A stretch of DNA of 13,932 bases from Ramicandelaber brevisporus (Eukaryota; Kickxellomycota; Ramicandelaberales; Ramicandelaberaceae), in contig MU603003.1 in assembly GCA_025201865.1 (NCBI GenBank), forward strand, positions 7,305 to 21,236, read 5' to 3'. A program made the position numbers and the translations under genes. The notes below the pieces were generated by a model, which worked only from the letters and a program-made list of their open reading frames with translations, ran no database searches and was not told where the DNA came from. Of this stretch, positions 6,701 to 13,342 are shown piece after piece (position 1 is the stretch's first letter; each line of letters begins with the position of its first letter).

Positions 6701-8907
6701 TTGATGGAGTGAGCCTTCAACAGAGTGCGCAAGGCAGAGTTGAATCGACCAGAGTGCAAGTAACATTCACCAAGAGCCTCCCAGAGTTCAGCACAAGAGT
6801 CGTCGATGCGCAGAGCACCGCGGAGAGTCAAGATAGCATCGCCGTATCGATGATGGCGCAACTGCAGCAGTCCAAGCAAGCGATGTGCCCAGAACGAATC
6901 TTTGTTGTGACTAGCGTTGGATGAACTGGCTGATATGTCGAGCGACTTGCGCAACGCTTCCTCAGCGGCCGCCTCATCGCCACTGCGCAGATAATCAGAG
7001 ACAACCACCATTCCGCTAACAGCATCGGCTGGATCCAGGGAGAATGCTTTGCGGAAACATTTGAGAGCACGATCGGTGCTGCCAGCAGCTGCACTACTAC
7101 TGCTGTAGTACTCGCCAAGTGCTCTGAAGGCAGCAGAATTGGATGGATCAAGCTTGGCTGAGCGAAGAAGACACTCGAGACCAGCTGGTCGCCGTGAAGC
7201 TTCGCCAGAGCCGATGATAATGCCTCCCAGTTGAAGCTGCAGATTCGATGCTGATACTGGACAGTCAAACTGCTGCCGCTCGCCATAAATCTCAATAGCC
7301 TTACGAGTGGCAGCCTCCGCATCCGACCACCGCTTCAACCCCTGTTCAGCTGAGCCAAGCAATGTCCATCCTTCCACACTATCCGAGACAGAGTCCAGAA
7401 GCTGAAGTACGTGAGTCTTTGTGAGCTCGAACTTGCCCTGAGCAAACGCAGTTCGACCACAGCCAAGCAATGCGCGAGAATCATTGGGCAAGACACGCAA
7501 TACAGAATCATAAAGAGCACTGATCTCATCGTGATATCTCTTCGCATCAACAGCAGTGTATGCATCGGCCTTGGCAACTTCGAATGCAGCACGCGAGAGA
7601 GGGAACGAATGCGATGACAATGCTGAGATCTCATCGAGTCGTCTCAGCGCAGATGTAGCATAGCCGATAACGTCTAGCCATTGATGAGCGCCAGCTGCGG
7701 CCGACACAACAATGTGATATGCAAAGATATGAACAAGGCTACTGCTGTTTGCTGCTGAACTCAAAGAAACTGCATTGGTGATCTTTGTGTAGTGAGCAGA
7801 CCGCTCAGCCAAAGACAGCTTGTCAAGTGAATGTGGCTGTTCGAGATACGCTGTGGCAGCACGAGCAAGATGTGAATCAGCTGACTGTTCACGAGCAAGC
7901 TGAGATAGCCGCTCGAGCAGGTCGCGTGGATAATCTGTTGCACTACGAGCATCAATGTCATCGATAGCCTTTTCCAAAGCACCCAAATGAGCGCCGCTTG
8001 CCACCAATTCTGCGCTGAGCCGAGCCAATTGTTCGGAAATCCAGGTATCATCGATATGCTGGCCGCGCTGATGCAGAGCGGTACTCTTGAGAACGAGACG
8101 GTCATACAGCTGTACACTCAACTTCACAATCTCGTCCTTCGAATTCGGTACACTGGAAAGCTCAGAGATGAGCGATGTCATGCCGCGTTCCACTGTGGTT
8201 GTCATCACAGCATCCAGAGCAACCTGGTCTGCAATAGCCTTTGGGTTAGCATTGCCCAGGCGGAACTTGCGAGCACGAGTCTCGCGCGCAATGAATTCTT
8301 CCTCACCAGCAACCGTAAGATTGACAATGGTCCGCAGCAAAGTCGCCTTTGAAGACAATGGAGTATCTTTGGCGACTGGCAATGTCGATGCAAGGTCTCT
8401 ATACTGCACATACTGGCCATCATCATCATAGAATGAACGATACATTGCTAAAAGTGCTTCTCTTGCCATTGGAGTTTGCTGCTTCTGCATCATTGCATCG
8501 CGACACAGCGTGAGCTTCACCAGGCACTCGGCGACCTTGCTGGCGACATCGGCAGACTGCGTGGCTTTGGGCTGTAGAAGATTGAACAGACCAGTCAGTG
8601 CCGTTTCGTGTTCTTCAATGTGCTGAGCTGCATACTCTGGTGCCTTGTCGTAGAGCGCCACCAGGCCTTGCCATGCAAGCAGCTGAGCGGGATCAGCGGC
8701 GATGGCGCGTTTGTAGGCATCGGCAACTTCGGCTGTGGGCTTGCCAAGATTCTGGAGCGCGACACCAAGGAAAACGCGGCCGTTGTAGTTTTCTGGCTCG
8801 ACCTCGAGCAACGCCTGGCAGATGTCGTTGACGCGTTCGTAGTCTTTCTTGCCAATCGCCTCTTTTGCCAGCTTGAGTAGCTTGACAGGCGGGTACATGT
8901 AAAACAT
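3739..8907 (-). CDS. SKI3: Ski3 / TTC37-like TPR scaffold of the Ski complex
   Basis: Ski3 is the tetratricopeptide scaffold that holds the helicase Ski2 and the WD40 protein Ski8. The complex feeds mRNAs to the cytoplasmic exosome for 3'-to-5' decay. The 1722-residue frame is built almost wholly of TPR-like helix pairs. The N terminus (KLLKLAKEAIGKKDYERV, then NYNGRVFLGVALQNLGK and QLLAWQGLVALYDK, residues about 8-110) is the typical Ski3 opening. More TPR blocks are clear at about 480-550, 595-745 and 950-1035, and the C-terminal third continues as Ala/Leu/Ser-rich helical repeats. I start at ATG 8907 (MFYMYPPVK); the frame continues upstream only with non-ATG codons to a TAA. It is longer than yeast Ski3 (about 1430) or human TTC37 (about 1560). 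A Gly5 run interrupts the last repeats near the C terminus. It is transcribed divergently from HAS1. Confidence 0.88.
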   Translation of the reverse strand: MFYMYPPVKLLKLAKEAIGKKDYERVNDICQALLEVEPENYNGRVFLGVALQNLGKPTAEVADAYKRAIAADPAQLLAWQGLVALYDKAPEYAAQHIEEHETALTGLFNLLQPKATQSADVASKVAECLVKLTLCRDAMMQKQQTPMAREALLAMYRSFYDDDGQYVQYRDLASTLPVAKDTPLSSKATLLRTIVNLTVAGEEEFIARETRARKFRLGNANPKAIADQVALDAVMTTTVERGMTSLISELSSVPNSKDEIVKLSVQLYDRLVLKSTALHQRGQHIDDTWISEQLARLSAELVASGAHLGALEKAIDDIDARSATDYPRDLLERLSQLAREQSADSHLARAATAYLEQPHSLDKLSLAERSAHYTKITNAVSLSSAANSSSLVHIFAYHIVVSAAAGAHQWLDVIGYATSALRRLDEISALSSHSFPLSRAAFEVAKADAYTAVDAKRYHDEISALYDSVLRVLPNDSRALLGCGRTAFAQGKFELTKTHVLQLLDSVSDSVEGWTLLGSAEQGLKRWSDAEAATRKAIEIYGERQQFDCPVSASNLQLQLGGIIIGSGEASRRPAGLECLLRSAKLDPSNSAAFRALGEYYSSSSAAAGSTDRALKCFRKAFSLDPADAVSGMVVVSDYLRSGDEAAAEEALRKSLDISASSSNASHNKDSFWAHRLLGLLQLRHHRYGDAILTLRGALRIDDSCAELWEALGECYLHSGRFNSALRTLLKAHSINEERSDTRPGPLLLLAQVHTIIGDFSSALSTYDLVEPTIDTPQLSMLRIPFVLQRSQCLIRSAHQLLGEGFFGRAAAQCARALCDLHGIASETDSEQMMMPIVWKCVLAASDILLRTRCFNVDGANAALGLWTPFCALDTASGSVALQWSSLCCAAASALTKLSGNADDADLRSSLARAWHQSAVAHAYRARLSPESSAEDLKTALSNIHAALRLEPASPQLWSTLGHLAVAASALPLAQHAFIRSLQLNSRNSTQVLISLGFLYLLADGSDHELALEAFERAHATNPEHPLALIGIALSQPPSAPLSKRSNHLVHAFELSQGCYALGNISLASALLEDDAVVDVDDSSSLLSLATIALRKHTERNPLDIRALEMLGMLLERQGEHSGAADVYIAASSVVGAARALCASEQYEAALALYQQPDMAQSPSLYTLIGHGLASFFAGDLEGSLQLFEQALSATDAAESAAQRTDVAIMLAKVLWALGSAEHRAMAKDQLLGAIGSSKDLSPGTRGQLLTSLLAMSLFLGDMQLAQAVQDETRSASTHLDQDTRDAIAVLSAHITSVSVGAAAARRILASTAYKSPSNSSIWRHLTDLLLLLGEPGQSNSAVVCASNAVQSLGVGASSVDSAHALASLSRAVDARGTEISDWQTAPVTSTRAKRLAQRAVMDAPWDLEHWAAVLKPAMSELALTSQDHQQLANAGDGIEAITELVQGIHPIVAHLARVQTSLFANNDVQTSYALAEQLTTLEDGAYLDEAYLHMAAALIHQAASGQGDSETEQSMYSLLGAVLNSVTAAGDEAAQARTTQRVLQLLTHYFASVGKSGALAATVRQLADMSVLSAQLQSYEFALGVNGDPKAALDALSSALANPAIMADPQLHSLCKFLQTLAYWKMGNHTRAIKAITALLGDDSSAPPAFAEYIYFYLGWIHLSNAAAGGGGGKKAVNVADSQAAADAAFNQALKLASKNTAVPDLVQFLEQHIEQLKATS

Positions 8908-8926
8908 CTTGGAGTGCAAAGAATTA

Positions 8927-8962
8927 TTATTGAGGCTTTTGGAGGAGAGTTAAGCTCCTCAT
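8927..8962 (-). other. Candidate upstream ORF in the SKI3 leader (11 codons)
   Basis: An ATG at 8962 opens MRSLTLLQKPQ and ends at TAA (8927-8929), 19 bases before the SKI3 ATG. It is out of frame with SKI3. If transcription starts upstream of 8962, scanning ribosomes would meet it first. The start site of transcription is unknown, so this is only a candidate. Confidence 0.35.
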
Positions 8963-9133
8963 TTCTCGAGGCAAATATGCTGTGCACTGCAAGATGTCTT
9001 TGAGCACCTGCTAACTACAGGTTGATCATTGTAAGAATTACATGTGTAATATGCATAAAATAGTAGAGATAAAGAAAATGAATGATGAGAATGTCACTCG
9101 TAGTGGTGGTGACGATTGTATGCATAATTGGAT

Positions 9134-9177
9134 AGCTGGATTGAATTAAGTTGAGTTGGGTTGGTGTGAATCCAGCT
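9134..9177. repeat. 9-bp perfect inverted repeat in the divergent promoter
   Basis: AGCTGGATT (9134-9142) and AATCCAGCT (9169-9177) are exact reverse complements separated by 26 bp. The spacing suits a dimeric DNA-binding protein or a weak cruciform better than an RNA hairpin. Role unknown. Confidence 0.7.
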
Positions 9178-9183
9178 CTCAGG

Positions 9184-9191
9184 TATTAAAA
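9184..9191 (+). promoter_or_regulatory. TATA-like element TATTAAAA upstream of HAS1
   Basis: TATTAAAA lies about 100 bp before the HAS1 ATG. It is a near-consensus TATA variant at a distance that fits a fungal promoter with a short A-rich leader. Confidence 0.35.
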
Positions 9192-9290
9192 GGGTCTGTT
9201 ATTTTCACTGCGCTTTTGAGCAGCTCAAACTAGATCGAAATCAACTAAAAAGAAAAGAATAAAAGAAAAAAGAATAAAACAGCAGAAAGA

Positions 9291-11114
9291 ATGGCGAAGT
9301 CAACCAGCGCCGACAAAGACAAAAAGAGACAGCGCAGCAGTGACGAGCTTGCGCACAAGGCACCGCAGCGCAAGGTGAAGGCAGTCGAGGCGGAAGCCGC
9401 TGAAGATGTGAGCGAGGAAAACGACAACGGCAACGACAGCGACAGCGACAGTGATGTGGCCGAGGTTGATTCTGACACCGAGATGAAGAGCAAAAAGCAG
9501 AAGAAAGCCATCCGCAGCGGCGGTGCAGCTGCAATGAACATCGAGGGCCTGCCCAATGTTGATGTCCAGATTGTCAAAGAGGATGATGCCAAGGATGCCG
9601 GCAGCAACGGTGTTGAAATCGATTACTCATTTGATTCCCTTAACTTGTCGCCTGGCACATCGAAGGCAATCAAGGAGATGGGCTTTACAAAGATGACGGA
9701 GGTCCAGGCGAGAACCATTCCACCGCTTTTGGCTGGCCGCGACGTGCTCGGTGCCGCAAAAACTGGCAGCGGTAAGACTGTCGCATTTTTGGTACCCGCT
9801 GTAGAGTTGCTGGTTAAGCTCAAGTTCAAGCCCCGCAACGGCACTGGTGTCATTGTGATCACTCCTACCCGTGAGTTGGCTCTCCAAGTGTTTGGAGTCG
9901 CTCGCCAATTGCTGGAGCACCAAAGTCAGACATGCGGCATCGTGATGGGAGGTGCCAACCGCAGCGCTGAGGCCGACAAGCTCAAGAAGGGTGTTAACCT
10001 GATTGTGGCCACTCCTGGTCGTCTGCTGGATCACTTGCAGAACACCAAGGACTTTGTATTCAAGAACCTGCGTGCTCTGGTTATTGATGAAGCCGATCGC
10101 ATTCTCGAGTGTGGTTTCGAAGATGAAATGAAGCAAATTGTCAAGATTCTGCCAAAGGAGGGCCGCCAGAGCATGCTGTTCTCGGCCACCCAAACCACCA
10201 AGGTTGAGGATTTGGCTCGCATTTCACTGCGCCAGGGTCCACTCTACATCAATGTCGACGAGAAGAAGGACACGGCGACTGCGGATAACCTCGAGCAGGG
10301 CTATGTTGTGTGCGACAGTGACCAGCGCTTCCTGCTGCTCTTCTCGTTCCTGAGACGGAATTTGAAGAAGAAGATTATCGTCTTCTTCTCAAGCTGCAAC
10401 TCTGTCAAGTATCACGCCGAACTGCTCAACTATGTCGACGTTCCGGTTCTTGACCTGCATGGCAAGCAGAAGCAGCAGAAGCGCACCAACACCTTCTTTG
10501 AGTTCATCAATGCTGACCAAGGCATCCTGCTGTGCACAGATGTCGCCGCTCGTGGCCTCGACATCCCGCAGGTTGACTGGATTATCCAGTACGACCCACC
10601 TGATGATCCACGTGACTACATCCACCGTGTCGGCCGTACTGCCCGTGCTGGAACTTCTGGTCGGTCCCTCCTGTTCCTGCTTCCGAGTGAACTTGGCTTC
10701 CTGCGGTTCCTGAAGCAGCACAAGGTGCCACTGAACGAGTACCAGTTCCCGTCTAACAAGATTGCCAACGTGCAGGCTCAGCTGGAGAAGCTGGTTGAGA
10801 AGAACTACTACCTCAACCAGTCTGCTCGCGATGGATTCCGGTCGTATCTGATGGCGTATGCATCCTATTCACTCAAATCCATCTTCAGTGTCAACCAGCT
10901 TGATCTCGCAAAGGTGGCCAAGGCATTTGGCTTCGCTGTGCCACCGAAGGTTAACTTGACCATCGGCTCAAGCGGCAAAGACCGGTCAGCCACCAAGGGA
11001 CGCAGCGCTCCAGGCGGCGGAGCTGGCAGAGGCGACAAGAAGGACATCTACCTGAAGCAGCGCAGCAGCGCACTGGCACCAGCCAACAAGGATGGTAGAC
11101 AATGGTCACGATAG
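9291..11114 (+). CDS. HAS1: ATP-dependent RNA helicase Has1 (DDX18 family)
   Basis: Has1 is a nucleolar DEAD-box helicase needed for both 40S and 60S ribosomal subunit assembly. The 607-residue protein has every motif in order: Q motif region 114-142, motif [10 protein letters not shown] (155-163), PTRELALQ (192-199), GG (220-221), TPGR (241-244), DEAD (266-269), SAT (298-300), VFFSSCN (364-370), TDVAARGLD and HRVGRTAR (445-452). The stretch [20 protein letters not shown] and the C-terminal region [15 protein letters not shown] (DUF4217) are diagnostic for Has1 within the DEAD-box family. The N terminus has a basic patch (KDKKRQR, 9-15) and an acidic Ser/Asp stretch (39-64) typical of CK2 sites; the C terminus is a Gly/Lys/Arg-rich tail. 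The start has a good context (A at -3, G at +4). Length is near the family norm of about 500-670. No introns. Confidence 0.97.
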   Translation: MAKSTSADKDKKRQRSSDELAHKAPQRKVKAVEAEAAEDVSEENDNGNDSDSDSDVAEVDSDTEMKSKKQKKAIRSGGAAAMNIEGLPNVDVQIVKEDDAKDAGSNGVEIDYSFDSLNLSPGTSKAIKEMGFTKMTEVQARTIPPLLAGRDVLGAAKTGSGKTVAFLVPAVELLVKLKFKPRNGTGVIVITPTRELALQVFGVARQLLEHQSQTCGIVMGGANRSAEADKLKKGVNLIVATPGRLLDHLQNTKDFVFKNLRALVIDEADRILECGFEDEMKQIVKILPKEGRQSMLFSATQTTKVEDLARISLRQGPLYINVDEKKDTATADNLEQGYVVCDSDQRFLLLFSFLRRNLKKKIIVFFSSCNSVKYHAELLNYVDVPVLDLHGKQKQQKRTNTFFEFINADQGILLCTDVAARGLDIPQVDWIIQYDPPDDPRDYIHRVGRTARAGTSGRSLLFLLPSELGFLRFLKQHKVPLNEYQFPSNKIANVQAQLEKLVEKNYYLNQSARDGFRSYLMAYASYSLKSIFSVNQLDLAKVAKAFGFAVPPKVNLTIGSSGKDRSATKGRSAPGGGAGRGDKKDIYLKQRSSALAPANKDGRQWSR

Positions 11115-11141
11115 ATGGATAGATAGATGGATGGATAGATA
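11110..11141. repeat. GATA/GATG tetranucleotide repeat overlapping the HAS1 stop
   Basis: Eight uninterrupted GATR units (GATA or GATG) run from 11110 to 11141. The TAG stop of HAS1 (11112-11114) is formed by the first units, so the repeat spans the end of the coding region and the start of the 3' UTR. Confidence 0.9.
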
Positions 11142-11358
11142 CACAATCTTTTGTTCTCTTTCTTTCTTTCCTTTCTTTTACCTTTATGCCTTTAACCTTT
11201 TAAAAACATAACAACCATTCCCAATACAAATGCACATTGTTTGCATCTTTTAAGCTGTTCCTCCTTTCCTCCTTTCCGCCGCCTTTGTGCTTTACAACTA
11301 CCAGTTGCCCAGATACAATTTTTTTCATAACAGCCACCACCCCCACTCCCACTTGCAG
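11115..11358 (+). promoter_or_regulatory. HAS1 3' end / F-box gene promoter
   Basis: The 244-bp gap begins with the GATA repeat, then a pyrimidine-rich 3' region (11146-11210). It continues with a CCTCCTTT direct repeat (about 11261-11277) and a C/A-rich leader ending in TTGCAG immediately before the F-box ATG. No AATAAA hexamer is present. The final TTGCAG resembles a splice acceptor, so a leader intron is possible. Confidence 0.5.
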
Positions 11359-13065
11359 ATGAAGTCACAAAGGACCCACTTCCTCTCGCTGCCGCCTGAG
11401 CTTGGCGAGCTCATCTTCTCGTACCTGCAGCCAGCCGAGGCCGCCAAGGTCCTGTCCGTCTGCTCGACGTTCCTCGAGTTTGGCGGCTCAGTTGCCTATA
11501 ACACCTTCCCGCGGCTATGCGCTCATCACTTTGGCCTGAAGCAGCCCTTGATCCTGCGCTACGGCCGCTTTGTCCGCAGCTGGAGTTCCGACTCTTGGGC
11601 TATTGATTACACCAGCGATACACTGGAGTACTGCAGCAACATCAGACGGCTAGAAGTCAACATTGTCGATGTCCCTGATCTGTCGCCTGCAGTCCTGGAT
11701 TATTCAGCCAAGTTCTCACGACTTCAGCATGTCACTATCAGCTTCGAGTCGATGAGTCTAAAAGAGGTACTCGATGGCTTGGCCAGTGTGAGCGGGTATC
11801 TGATTGGAGTGCATGTACTGTGCATCGATACTTTACCACTGAGCAACCTTCAGTTCAATGGTGATGTGGCCCACAGGGAATTGGTCAGATTTCTGCGCAA
11901 CTGCCCGAGGCTGCGTGAACTCAGTCTTCCGTACTGGTTTGGCGATTATATCAGCATCATGGATGAAAGCGAGCTGGTGTCACTGGTTACAGGGTATTTG
12001 GCGCCATCACTGACTTCACTGAGCTTCTATCAGCCAAATCAGCATCAGTGCTCAGGAACACGTCGATTTCTGCGCTGCATTAGTAATGACATTGTGATAT
12101 GGTACAGACTTATAAAGTTGACTATTGTTATATGCAATGATGATAATACTGCCAGCAATGACTACGTGAACAGCCTGTACCGGCTTGCAAATCCTGGTAT
12201 AACAATGCCCAAACTGAAGCATTTCAACATCATCAATTGTAGCAATCATGATGGTAACATGGTCCCTCAAATGCGTCCCAGGTCGACTCTGTTGGAGCGT
12301 AGATTGGCAGTTACAACGTGGGCTACAACTGAGCTGGCGAAGCGTGTTAGTGACTCCATGATGCATGTGGAAAAACTACCATTGTCGTTCCTTACAGCTC
12401 ATGTACTTGGCAATGGCAATCCTGATAGATTGGGATGGAAATCAGTTACCCAGCTAGTTCTGCAATTCAGTATTAACCTTGTTCACTTTGATGCCATTGC
12501 GACTAGCTTTCCGAATCTTGAGTCACTGTCTATAGATTTTACTGCTTGTGTTGATCCGGCTCCTCTCCGTGATCACTTTGGTGTGGAATCAACCAGTCCT
12601 CTAAGCAGTGATTTCATCCCTCTGGACATCATTCTGACACGCTTCTCTCGATTGAACACGCTGCATATTGGCCAGGGCATCACATTGATCGTGGCTGGCA
12701 TAGAGCAGCTGCAGACTGAATGGCACCTGGCTGTAAAGCGACTATGCTCCATAACATTGACCAACGTGGAAATTGATGGTTCGGCCCTCTGCGCTATCCT
12801 TGAAGGCGGGCTCACCGACTTAGTCCTTCAGAACACTCACATTCTGACTGGCGACAAGAAGAACAACTTCTCACAAACCTTACCGGCTGCGACATCCCTC
12901 CGTCGCATTGCGGTGAATGGCAGTAAAGTTGGATATAAAGAGCTGGTTAAACTGTTGGCTCTTCGGTCTCCGCATCTCAATGCAGTCAAGATTCCAGTTG
13001 GATGGGTGCGAACAATGGATACCCTTAAACGCTATCGTCCCAATTTGGCTCTATCTCATTTTTAA
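11359..13065 (+). CDS. F-box protein with leucine-rich-repeat-like segments
   Basis: The predicted role is substrate receptor of an SCF (Skp1-cullin-F-box) ubiquitin ligase. The 568-residue frame starts at ATG 11359; the frame extends upstream only with non-ATG codons. Residues about 9-45 (LSLPPELGELIFSYLQPAEA and following) form an F-box. Later LRR-like strands include RRLEVNIVDV, PRLRELSLPYW, PSLTSLSFYQP, PKLKHFNIINC, PNLESLSIDF, SRLNTLHIGQG and TDLVLQNTHIL. The repeats are irregular, so substrates cannot be predicted. There is no transmembrane segment or signal peptide. The first third is GC-richer and the middle (about 12050-12550) AT-richer, which suggests weaker constraint than in the neighbouring housekeeping genes. 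F-box/LRR genes are often expanded and fast-evolving in fungi; I do not recognise a named orthologue. Confidence 0.75.
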   Translation: MKSQRTHFLSLPPELGELIFSYLQPAEAAKVLSVCSTFLEFGGSVAYNTFPRLCAHHFGLKQPLILRYGRFVRSWSSDSWAIDYTSDTLEYCSNIRRLEVNIVDVPDLSPAVLDYSAKFSRLQHVTISFESMSLKEVLDGLASVSGYLIGVHVLCIDTLPLSNLQFNGDVAHRELVRFLRNCPRLRELSLPYWFGDYISIMDESELVSLVTGYLAPSLTSLSFYQPNQHQCSGTRRFLRCISNDIVIWYRLIKLTIVICNDDNTASNDYVNSLYRLANPGITMPKLKHFNIINCSNHDGNMVPQMRPRSTLLERRLAVTTWATTELAKRVSDSMMHVEKLPLSFLTAHVLGNGNPDRLGWKSVTQLVLQFSINLVHFDAIATSFPNLESLSIDFTACVDPAPLRDHFGVESTSPLSSDFIPLDIILTRFSRLNTLHIGQGITLIVAGIEQLQTEWHLAVKRLCSITLTNVEIDGSALCAILEGGLTDLVLQNTHILTGDKKNNFSQTLPAATSLRRIAVNGSKVGYKELVKLLALRSPHLNAVKIPVGWVRTMDTLKRYRPNLALSHF

Positions 13066-13076
13066 AGAAGGGAGGG

Positions 13077-13130
13077 GGTTATTGCACCCCGAAATGCGCC
13101 CCGTGGGGTGCAATAAATGGTGCAATAACC
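13077..13130. repeat. Nested inverted repeats with two alternative 12-bp pairings
   Basis: GGTTATTGCACC (13077-13088) is the exact reverse complement of GGTGCAATAACC (13119-13130). The overlapping TTATTGCACCCC (13079-13090) is the exact reverse complement of GGGGTGCAATAA (13105-13116). The left arm can pair with only one partner at a time. The inner loop also holds CCCCGTGGGG (13099-13108). The structure begins 12 bases after the F-box stop codon, so it probably lies in that gene's 3' UTR, unless it is a relic of a small mobile element. Confidence 0.85.
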
Positions 13131-13140
13131 TGAAAACATG

Positions 13141-13157
13141 TTTTTTTTTAATTTTTT
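13141..13157 (+). other. T9-AA-T6 tract following the inverted repeat
   Basis: Nine T, two A and six T follow the hairpin region by ten bases. It could be part of the 3'-end processing region of the F-box transcript. I see no RNA polymerase III box A or B before it. Confidence 0.5.
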
Positions 13158-13273
13158 CACCAGGGAGGCAATAGAGAAGACCGCAGTAACACCCCCTGGC
13201 TCTTGACCTAAACGTATCAATCTGCCCAGAATGTCTTGAGGTCGATATTTTTCCTCCTCGCAACTTTCACTAA

Positions 13274-13290
13274 TTTATACTTTTAATATA
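13274..13290 (+). promoter_or_regulatory. AT-rich TATA-like stretch upstream of the last gene
   Basis: TTTATACTTTTAATATA lies about 55 bp before the ATG at 13343. It is the only TATA-like run in the gap 13066-13342, so it is a reasonable core promoter candidate for the gene at the right edge. Confidence 0.35.
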
Positions 13291-13342
13291 CCATTGCTTG
13301 CAACAGCACTATCCCCCCGAACTGACTTGTATCCACCCATCA

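Larger units (their letters stand above)
8908..9290. promoter_or_regulatory. Divergent promoter region between SKI3 (minus) and HAS1 (plus)
   Basis: These 383 bp separate two divergently transcribed genes. On the HAS1 side there is a TATA-like TATTAAAA (9184-9191) and a strongly A-rich leader (about 9235-9290) ending in an ATG with A at -3 and G at +4. Between the genes lie a GATGAG core (9084-9089) and a 9-bp inverted repeat (9134-9177). On the SKI3 side there is the candidate upstream ORF. No coding sequence or RNA gene is evident within it. Confidence 0.65.

Noticed and set aside
8908-8919. SKI3 start at a TTG codon at 8919
   Set aside because: TTG is not an expected start in a nuclear gene; the first in-frame ATG is at 8907.
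9241-9607. Minus-strand frames opposite the HAS1 start
   Set aside because: Ser/Leu-rich mirror of the acidic HAS1 N terminus and A-rich leader; no independent coding signal.
11287-11358. F-box protein starting at the GTG at 11287
   Set aside because: The extra 24 residues are Asn/His/Pro-rich leader-like sequence and GTG is not an expected eukaryotic start; ATG 11359 directly precedes the F-box.
13077-13157. Rho-independent terminator or RNA polymerase III gene (hairpin plus T-run)
   Set aside because: The setting is a eukaryotic nuclear genome, the T-run lies ten bases past the stem, and no internal Pol III promoter boxes are visible.
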